DNA of 45,281 nt from positions 1 through 45,281 of the forward strand of contig JAFZCU010000087.1 of the NCBI GenBank assembly GCA_017556145.1, written 5' to 3'. Below, one piece after another: positions 39,174 through 45,281 of this stretch. The notes beneath the pieces were generated by a model that was not told the origin of the DNA, made no database searches, and saw only the letters and a list, made by a program, of their open reading frames with translations. How positions within the stretch are numbered: position 1 is the stretch's first letter; each line of letters starts with the position of its first letter. A program made the translations under genes and the position numbers. Source of the stretch: Prevotella sp. (lineage in GTDB: Bacteria; Bacteroidota; Bacteroidia; Bacteroidales; Bacteroidaceae).

Positions 39174-41714
39174 ATGAAAAAATACAGACTTTTTCTCTTT
39201 TTTGCACTCTGCCTGATGGTACTGGGCCTTTCCGCTCAAGTACCGGAGAAAGGTGTTTCAAAGGAGCTTGCCCAACAACGGAAAAGCAACATCAGTAACG
39301 TGCTCTATGACTTGACATTCAACATCCCTGCTGATGCAAAGACACCCGTTACGGGAAAAGCCGTCATCACTTTCGACCTTTTGCAGAAAAGTGATGTGGT
39401 GCTCGACTTCCAAGGTGGTTTCTCCGGCACCTGCACGGTCAATGGCAAGAAGAAGCGTGAGGCCATCTACAAACACGAACATATTCTTCTGGCTGCCAAA
39501 TTGATGAAGGAGGGTTTCAATATTGTCGAAATCGACTTTGCCAGTGTGAACAAGGCCCTCAACCGGCAGAAAGACTTCCTCTATACTACATTTATGCCTG
39601 ACCAGGCTCACTCTGCCTTCCCATGTTTTGACCAACCTGACATCAGGTCAAGGTTTATCACCACACTCAACGTACCCGAAGGCTGGAAGGCCATCTTTAC
39701 TGATGGCACCAACCCCATTCCCATTCATTTCTATTCATTTGTGGCCGGGAAATTCGAGGAGAAGGTTGCTGTTCGCGATGGCTATCCCATCCGCGTACTC
39801 TATCATGAAACAGACCCGAAGAAGGTGGCCCAACTTGATGTGGTCATCAACGGAATAGCAAAATCCATGAAATGGATGGAGAGTTATACAAGCATCAAGT
39901 GTCCGTTTAAGGAGTATGGCCTGGCCATTATACCCGACTATCCCTATGGCGGTATGGAATATCCCGGTGCTTTCCAAATCGACCAATCACGCCTGTTACT
40001 CGAAAGCAACGCCTCAAAAGAAGAAGAACTCAAACGGATGGAACTGATTGCCCATGAGACATCACACCTCTGGTTTGGAAACATCGTACAAATGAACTGG
40101 AAGGAGAATCTCTGGGAGAAAGAGATAATTGCCAACATCATGGCATCGAAAATAACCCGTAAGCAGGTCGATGCCAAGGAGAATGACTTCAATTTCCTTC
40201 TCACCTATCAGAATCCTGCGATGGCATTAGACCGCACCGATGGTACGTACGCCATCGAACGACCTTCGATTGCTGATCATACGACTTTGCTCTACGACAA
40301 TATCTTCTACAATAAGGCAACAGTCATGATGCAGTCTCTGGAACAACTTATGGATGCAGCAAAAATGCAGAAAAGCCTGCGAAGTTTCCTGCAGAAATAC
40401 TATTTCAAAGATGCCGCCTGGGATGACCTGATCGAAACCCTCGACAAGGAGAATCCCACGGTCGGTGTACGACAGTTCTTCGAAGTCTGGGCCAAACAGA
40501 AAGGCATGCCCATCATCAACACTTCTTATAAAGACGGGCAGATTGTGGTTTCACAGACCGACCCCTTCGGACGCGGACTCTGCTGGCGACAGAAATTTGT
40601 CATCCAAGTCATCTACGACCTGGCTCCCAGCCGTTCCATCACCGTAGATATGCAAAAGCCCATTATGACCTACAGCCTGAAAAACGGCAAACCCAGCTAT
40701 ATCATTCCCAACTATGACGGTCAGGGCTACGGCATCTTTACGCTCGACGACGATTATGCAGAGATCCTGCCCAAGCGACTCATCACCACCCGTAATGATC
40801 TGGCACGCTATTGTCTGTTGAATACCATTCACGACAATTATGTCCAAGGGAAAGTCGCTCCTTCGTATTTCGGTGAACTATACCGTTTTATGATGAAAGA
40901 GAAGAATCCCATCGTTATGCAGACCGCCATCGACCACATGTTCAAGATTGCTTTCGACTTGTCACCGGAACAGCGCAAGACGCTCGAACTCTGTATGATG
41001 GACCTGCTGGGGGAGAACAAGTCGAAAGACTGTCGCCAATTCATCTTCCGGAAAATGGCAGCTAATGCCACTTCACCCGATGTGCTCACACAGTTGGAGA
41101 CGGTCTGGCTACAACACAACGATCCGCTCTTCAACGAACACGACTACATGGAGATGGCTTATCGACTGGCCATTACGAACTCTGGCCGTTGGCAGGAGAT
41201 TCTTTCTATCCAACGAGCCCGTCTGAAAACCGAAAACCTGCAGAAGGAGTTTGATTTTGTGGGTCGCGCCTGCAACCCCGATGCCTCCAAGCGTAACGAC
41301 CTCTTCAAGAAACTGATAAAAAAAGAGAACCGCCAAGAGGAAGCCTGGGCCATCCACGCACTTCAACTGTTGAGCACTGACATCTACGAACGGGATGTCC
41401 CGAATTATGTGGCACAAACGCTGGCCAATCTGAAATATCTGCAGCAGACGAGCAGTATCCTCTTCCCCGACAACTGGCTGGAGACATTGTTTGAAAGTCA
41501 GAAGAGTCATTCAGTCAAACAGACCTTGGAGAATTGGCTGAAAAACCCAAAGACAGATTGTCCCGAGGATCTTCGTAAGAAGGTATTGGAGACGAGTTGG
41601 CTGATGAGGACCCAGAAACCCTTTGTGGAGCGGCCCAAGCCGGTAACCGTCGTCACAAATCCCAAGCCCGCTGTCAAAAAGGCAGCACCCAAAACCGTTA
41701 AACGCAAGAAATAA
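39174..41714 (+). CDS. M1-family metallopeptidase (aminopeptidase N-like, 846 aa)
   Basis: Zinc aminopeptidase. A signal peptide (MKKYRLFLFFALCLMVLGLS) marks export. The M1 exopeptidase motif GGMEYPGAF and the zinc site HETSH (His294, Glu295, His298) with the third ligand Glu317 (LWEKE) are intact, at the usual spacing of 18 residues. The N-terminal beta saddle domain precedes, and the C-terminal helical domain follows. The tail is Lys/Pro-rich (KPAVKKAAPKTVKRKK), unusual for the family. Nineteen bases separate it from purL on the same strand, so both are probably in one transcript. Confidence 0.93.
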   Translation: MKKYRLFLFFALCLMVLGLSAQVPEKGVSKELAQQRKSNISNVLYDLTFNIPADAKTPVTGKAVITFDLLQKSDVVLDFQGGFSGTCTVNGKKKREAIYKHEHILLAAKLMKEGFNIVEIDFASVNKALNRQKDFLYTTFMPDQAHSAFPCFDQPDIRSRFITTLNVPEGWKAIFTDGTNPIPIHFYSFVAGKFEEKVAVRDGYPIRVLYHETDPKKVAQLDVVINGIAKSMKWMESYTSIKCPFKEYGLAIIPDYPYGGMEYPGAFQIDQSRLLLESNASKEEELKRMELIAHETSHLWFGNIVQMNWKENLWEKEIIANIMASKITRKQVDAKENDFNFLLTYQNPAMALDRTDGTYAIERPSIADHTTLLYDNIFYNKATVMMQSLEQLMDAAKMQKSLRSFLQKYYFKDAAWDDLIETLDKENPTVGVRQFFEVWAKQKGMPIINTSYKDGQIVVSQTDPFGRGLCWRQKFVIQVIYDLAPSRSITVDMQKPIMTYSLKNGKPSYIIPNYDGQGYGIFTLDDDYAEILPKRLITTRNDLARYCLLNTIHDNYVQGKVAPSYFGELYRFMMKEKNPIVMQTAIDHMFKIAFDLSPEQRKTLELCMMDLLGENKSKDCRQFIFRKMAANATSPDVLTQLETVWLQHNDPLFNEHDYMEMAYRLAITNSGRWQEILSIQRARLKTENLQKEFDFVGRACNPDASKRNDLFKKLIKKENRQEEAWAIHALQLLSTDIYERDVPNYVAQTLANLKYLQQTSSILFPDNWLETLFESQKSHSVKQTLENWLKNPKTDCPEDLRKKVLETSWLMRTQKPFVERPKPVTVVTNPKPAVKKAAPKTVKRKK

Positions 41715-41733
41715 AAACATAACATATTAAAAA

Positions 41734-44700
41734 ATGATACGCTTCTTTCAGACCCCACAAAAAACGACGGATAACACCAGTCGTTCAGTGATCGCCACGG
41801 AGGTAGATCACGCACTGAGTGAACAGGAAATCAAGGAATTAAGTTGGCTTTATGGTGAAGCCACATTACTGGACGCAGACAAACTCGACGGATTTTTCAT
41901 AGGTCCACGTCGTGAAATGGTGACTCCATGGTCCACCAATGCTGTTGAGATTACGCAGAATATGGGTCTCAAGGGCATCAGCCGAATCGAGGAATACTGG
42001 CCTGTTGCCAGCAAGGATGCTGAGTACGACGAGATGCTACAACGCATGTACAATGGCCTGAATCAGGACATTTTCACCATCAACATCCAACCGGAGCCCA
42101 TCAAGTATGTGGACAATCTGGAGGCATACAACGAACAGGAAGGTCTCGCCCTCTCACCTGAAGAGATCGAGTATCTGCACGGCCTGGAGAAACAGAATGG
42201 CCGACCGCTGACCGACTCGGAGATCTTCGGTTTTGCACAGATCAACTCCGAGCACTGTCGCCATAAGATCTTCGGTGGTACGTTTATCATCGACGGCAAG
42301 GAGATGGAATCCTCGCTCTTTGCGATGATCAAGAAGACCACACAGGAGAATCCCAATAAAATCCTTTCGGCTTATAAGGATAACGTGGCATTTGCACAGG
42401 GGCCTGTGGTGGAGCAATTTGCACCGAAAGACCAGAGCACCAGCGATTATTTCCAGGTAAAGGATATCGAAAGTGTGATTTCGCTGAAGGCCGAGACGCA
42501 TAACTTCCCCACCACCGTAGAGCCATTCAATGGTGCTGCGACGGGTACCGGTGGTGAAATCCGCGACCGTATGGGTGGTGGCGTAGGCTCATGGCCTATC
42601 GCCGGTACTGCGGTCTACATGACTGCTTATCCGAGACTTTCAGAGGACTCGGAGTCTTCGGAGTGCTCCGAGATATCACGCGACTGGGAGGATATCCTGC
42701 CCGTACGTCAGTGGTTGTATCAGACACCACAGCAGATTCTTACAAAGGCCTCTAATGGTGCTTCTGATTTCGGAAACAAGTTCGGCCAGCCGCTGATCTG
42801 CGGTTCTGTGCTGACATTCGAGCATCAGGAGGGTCAGGAGAAGTACGCTTACGACAAGGTCATCATGTTGGCTGGTGGTGTAGGCTATGGCACCAAGCGC
42901 GACTGCCTGAAGAAAGAGCCCCAGAAGGGCAACAAAGTGGTCGTTGTAGGTGGTGACAACTACCGTATCGGCTTGGGGGGTGGTTCTGTTTCTTCTGTGG
43001 ATACAGGTCGCTATAGCAACGGCATCGAGCTCAACGCCGTGCAGCGTGCCAACCCCGAGATGCAGAAGCGTGCCTACAACCTGGTACGTGCCCTCTGCGA
43101 GGAAGATGTGAATCCCGTCGTTTCCATCCACGACCATGGCTCAGCCGGTCATCTGAACTGTCTGTCGGAGCTTGTCGAGGAATGCGGTGGCGAGATTGAC
43201 ATGACCAAACTGCCTATCGGCGACAAGACCCTTTCAAGCAAGGAAATCATCGCCAACGAGAGCCAGGAGCGCATGGGCCTGCTCATCGATGAAAAGCACA
43301 TCGAACATGTGCGTAGGATTGCTGAGCGTGAGCGTGCGCCGCTGTATGTCGTCGGCGAGACCACTGGCGATGCCCACTTCTCGTTCAAGCAGGGCGATGG
43401 TGTGAAGCCTTTCGACCTCGACGTAGCCCAGATGTTCGGACACTCACCGAAGACCATCATGCGCGACAATACCGTAGAACGTCACTACGAGGATGTGAAA
43501 TATGCGAGACCTTCTGATTACTCTGATTTCTCAGAGTATTCCGATAAAATCAATGAATATCTCGAGCGCGTGCTCCAACTGGAGGCCGTGGCTTGTAAGG
43601 ACTGGCTCACTAATAAGGTGGACCGTTCTGTGACAGGTAAAATCGCCCGTCAGCAGTGTCAGGGTGAAATCCAGTTGCCACTCAGCGACTGCGGTGTCGT
43701 GGCTCTCGACTATCGTGGTGAAAAGGGAATCGCCACCGCCCTTGGACATGCCCCACAGGCCGGTTTGGCTAATCCTGCTGCAGGCAGTGTGCTTTCTGTA
43801 GCCGAAGCGCTTACGAATATCGTCTGGGCACCGATGGCTGAGGGGTTGGATTCCATCTCGCTCTCTGCCAACTGGATGTGGCCTTGCCGTTCTCAGGAGG
43901 GTGAGGATGCCCGTCTGTATGCTGGTGTCAAGGCACTGAGCGATTTCTGCTGCGACCTGCATATCAACGTGCCTACAGGTAAGGATTCGCTCTCGCTCTC
44001 TCAGCAATATCCCAATGGCGAGAAGATCATCTCCCCGGGAACTGTCATTGTATCGGCCGGTGGTGAGGTGTCTGATATCAAAAAGGTGGTTTCGCCTGTC
44101 TTGGTGAACGATATGCGCGCCTCACTCTATCATATCGACTTCTCGTTCGATGAGCAGCGCCTTGGCGGTTCTGCCTTTGCCCAGAGCTTAGGCAAAGTAG
44201 GCGACGATGTGCCTACGGTGAAGAATCCTGAGTACTTCGCTGATGCTTTCATGGCCATCCAACAGCTCATCGAGAAGGGTTGGATCATGGCGGGTCATGA
44301 CATCTCGGCCGGTGGTCTTATCACCACTCTCTTGGAAATGTGCTTTGCCAATACCAAGGGCGGACTGCACATCAACCTCCACGACATCTGTGCAGACGGC
44401 GACATCGTGAAGACCCTCTTCGCTGAGAACCCTGGCGTGGTAATCGAGGTAAGCGATGAGCACAAGCAGGACTTCAAGGACTTCATGGAGGAACAGGGCA
44501 TCGGCTTTGCAAAGATTGGCTATCCTGTTGAGGACAGCCGCACGATCGAGATCATCTATCCTAGCCTGACTAGCCAATCTGGTACGGCTAGCTATACCTT
44601 CGATATCGATGCTCTCCGCGACGTATGGTATAAGACAAGCTATTTGCTCGACTGCAAGCAGAGCTTCAACGGCAAGGCCAAGGAGCGCTTCGAGAACTAT

Positions 44701-45281
44701 AAGAAGCAGCCCATCGAGATGCAGTTCCCCAAGGGCTTCACCGGCAAGCTCGCCCAGTACGGTCTCAACCCTCGCCGTCCTGTCTGTTCTTCGCAGAGCG
44801 AAGCGGCAAAGCCGAGCGGCTGTGCCACAGCAACAAACAAAACCCCCAAAGCCGCCATCATCCGTGAGAAGGGTACCAACGGTGAGCGCGAGATGGCCTA
44901 TATGCTTTATCTCGCCGGCTTCGACGTGAAGGATGTCATGATGACCGACCTCATCACAGGCCGAGAGACCTTGGAGGAGGTGAACCTCATCGTGTTCTGC
45001 GGTGGTTTCTCCAACTCCGACGTACTTGGTTCTGCTAAGGGTTGGGCTGGTGCCTTCCTCTTCAACCCCAAGGCTAAGGAGGCGCTCGATAAGTTCTATG
45101 CCCGCAAGGACACCCTCTCACTGGGTATCTGTAACGGTTGTCAGCTGATGGTAGAGCTTGGATTGACTGGTGCTAAGGGTGCTAAGATGTTGCACAACGA
45201 CTCTCACAAATTCGAGAGTGAGTTCATTACCCTGAGCATTCCTCAGAACAACAGCGTGATGTTCGGCTCACTGAGCGGCAA
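41734..45281 (+). CDS. purL: Phosphoribosylformylglycinamidine synthase, large single-chain form (3' truncated by window end)
   Basis: Catalyses the FGAR to FGAM step of purine synthesis with glutamine and ATP. The frame is open from 41734 to the window edge (1182 codons). The AIRS-like ATP-binding signature AETHNFPTTVEPFNGAATG and GGEIRDRMGGG are present (about 255-285), and the C-terminal class I glutamine amidotransferase begins near 1035 with nucleophile Cys1133 in GICNGCQLM. Three in-frame insertions occur: xSE repeats (302-313), xSD/E repeats (593-604) and a Cys/Ser/Ala-rich segment (about 1018-1034). The first two are built from 9-bp repeats. It follows the aminopeptidase by 19 bp. The last residues of the enzyme are missing because the window ends. 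Confidence 0.96.
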   Translation, partial: MIRFFQTPQKTTDNTSRSVIATEVDHALSEQEIKELSWLYGEATLLDADKLDGFFIGPRREMVTPWSTNAVEITQNMGLKGISRIEEYWPVASKDAEYDEMLQRMYNGLNQDIFTINIQPEPIKYVDNLEAYNEQEGLALSPEEIEYLHGLEKQNGRPLTDSEIFGFAQINSEHCRHKIFGGTFIIDGKEMESSLFAMIKKTTQENPNKILSAYKDNVAFAQGPVVEQFAPKDQSTSDYFQVKDIESVISLKAETHNFPTTVEPFNGAATGTGGEIRDRMGGGVGSWPIAGTAVYMTAYPRLSEDSESSECSEISRDWEDILPVRQWLYQTPQQILTKASNGASDFGNKFGQPLICGSVLTFEHQEGQEKYAYDKVIMLAGGVGYGTKRDCLKKEPQKGNKVVVVGGDNYRIGLGGGSVSSVDTGRYSNGIELNAVQRANPEMQKRAYNLVRALCEEDVNPVVSIHDHGSAGHLNCLSELVEECGGEIDMTKLPIGDKTLSSKEIIANESQERMGLLIDEKHIEHVRRIAERERAPLYVVGETTGDAHFSFKQGDGVKPFDLDVAQMFGHSPKTIMRDNTVERHYEDVKYARPSDYSDFSEYSDKINEYLERVLQLEAVACKDWLTNKVDRSVTGKIARQQCQGEIQLPLSDCGVVALDYRGEKGIATALGHAPQAGLANPAAGSVLSVAEALTNIVWAPMAEGLDSISLSANWMWPCRSQEGEDARLYAGVKALSDFCCDLHINVPTGKDSLSLSQQYPNGEKIISPGTVIVSAGGEVSDIKKVVSPVLVNDMRASLYHIDFSFDEQRLGGSAFAQSLGKVGDDVPTVKNPEYFADAFMAIQQLIEKGWIMAGHDISAGGLITTLLEMCFANTKGGLHINLHDICADGDIVKTLFAENPGVVIEVSDEHKQDFKDFMEEQGIGFAKIGYPVEDSRTIEIIYPSLTSQSGTASYTFDIDALRDVWYKTSYLLDCKQSFNGKAKERFENYKKQPIEMQFPKGFTGKLAQYGLNPRRPVCSSQSEAAKPSGCATATNKTPKAAIIREKGTNGEREMAYMLYLAGFDVKDVMMTDLITGRETLEEVNLIVFCGGFSNSDVLGSAKGWAGAFLFNPKAKEALDKFYARKDTLSLGICNGCQLMVELGLTGAKGAKMLHNDSHKFESEFITLSIPQNNSVMFGSLSG
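42637..42672 (+). repeat. 9-bp repeat insertion in purL, (xSE)x4
   Basis: Four 9-bp units encode LSE, DSE, SSE and CSE. The DNA contains a CTCGGAG/CTCCGAG inverted pair. Confidence 0.85.
43510..43545 (+). repeat. 9-bp repeat insertion in purL, (xS[D/E])x4
   Basis: Four 9-bp units encode PSD, YSD, FSE and YSD. Same period and same Ser-acidic pattern as the insertion at 42637-42672. Confidence 0.85.
44785..44835 (+). repeat. Hairpin-rich insertion in purL before the amidotransferase domain
   Basis: Contains CTTCGCagaGCGAAG (44789-44803) and GGCaaaGCC (44805-44813). It encodes a Cys/Ser/Ala-rich stretch (about residues 1018-1034) that looks like a linker insert. Confidence 0.55.

Overview
The window looks like chromosome from a gut- or rumen-type member of Bacteroidales, most likely Prevotella/Segatella. 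The grounds are: many promoters of the Bacteroidetes type (TTG/TTTG about 20 bp before TAnnTTTG), secreted lipoproteins with acidic residues after the lipid cysteine, Fib_succ_major-type and C-terminal-sorting-like secreted proteins, a GH115/GH3/GH43 hemicellulose gene set, a PagL-like outer-membrane barrel, a sphingolipid-type PAP2 enzyme and a single-chain PurL.

Region 1 (about 1-5350) is a small accessory island. It has two short unknown genes, a coiled-coil protein, a T4-type lysozyme, another unknown gene and a large VirE/BT4734-type primase fused to a DUF3987-type ATPase. No integrase is visible. Heptamer repeats lie near both ends in opposite orientation (60-87 and 5218-5236). The island carries a promoter overlapping a terminator that could form alternative hairpins, and a long, nearly perfect inverted repeat.

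Region 2 (about 5350-13540) is AT-rich and unlike its neighbours. It holds a two-TM protein of unknown function, three small secreted proteins plus the remnant of a fourth, and a divergent module. One arm of the module is a TM protein plus a coiled-coil protein. The other is a membrane-anchored pentapeptide-repeat protein with a C-terminal deoxyribosyltransferase/TIR-like domain, followed by a possible HNH-like protein. This is the best candidate for an undescribed (possibly defence) system. A small lipoprotein then overlaps a patatin phospholipase gene.

Region 3 (about 13.5-28.4 kb) is mostly core genome: patatin, a PorT-like barrel, a CbxX-like AAA+ protein with a long structured leader, an rnr-sensor-histidine kinase operon whose first sensor has lost its phospho-acceptor His, an SDR/PAP2 pair that may act in sphingolipid synthesis, greA behind a leader terminator, a HIT protein and a GDP-mannose pyrophosphorylase sharing a perfect 30-bp palindrome, and tRNA-Leu(CAA).

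Region 4 (28.4-39 kb) is carbohydrate and envelope related: GH3, DUF1593, a DUF7477-like repeat protein, a GH115 alpha-glucuronidase, a GH43-like domain fused in one reading frame to a PagL-like outer-membrane barrel, and an OmpA lipoprotein. Region 5 (39-45.3 kb) has an M1 aminopeptidase and purL, which runs off the window and carries unusual in-frame 9-bp repeat insertions. All family names were assigned by reading motifs by eye; no searches were run.
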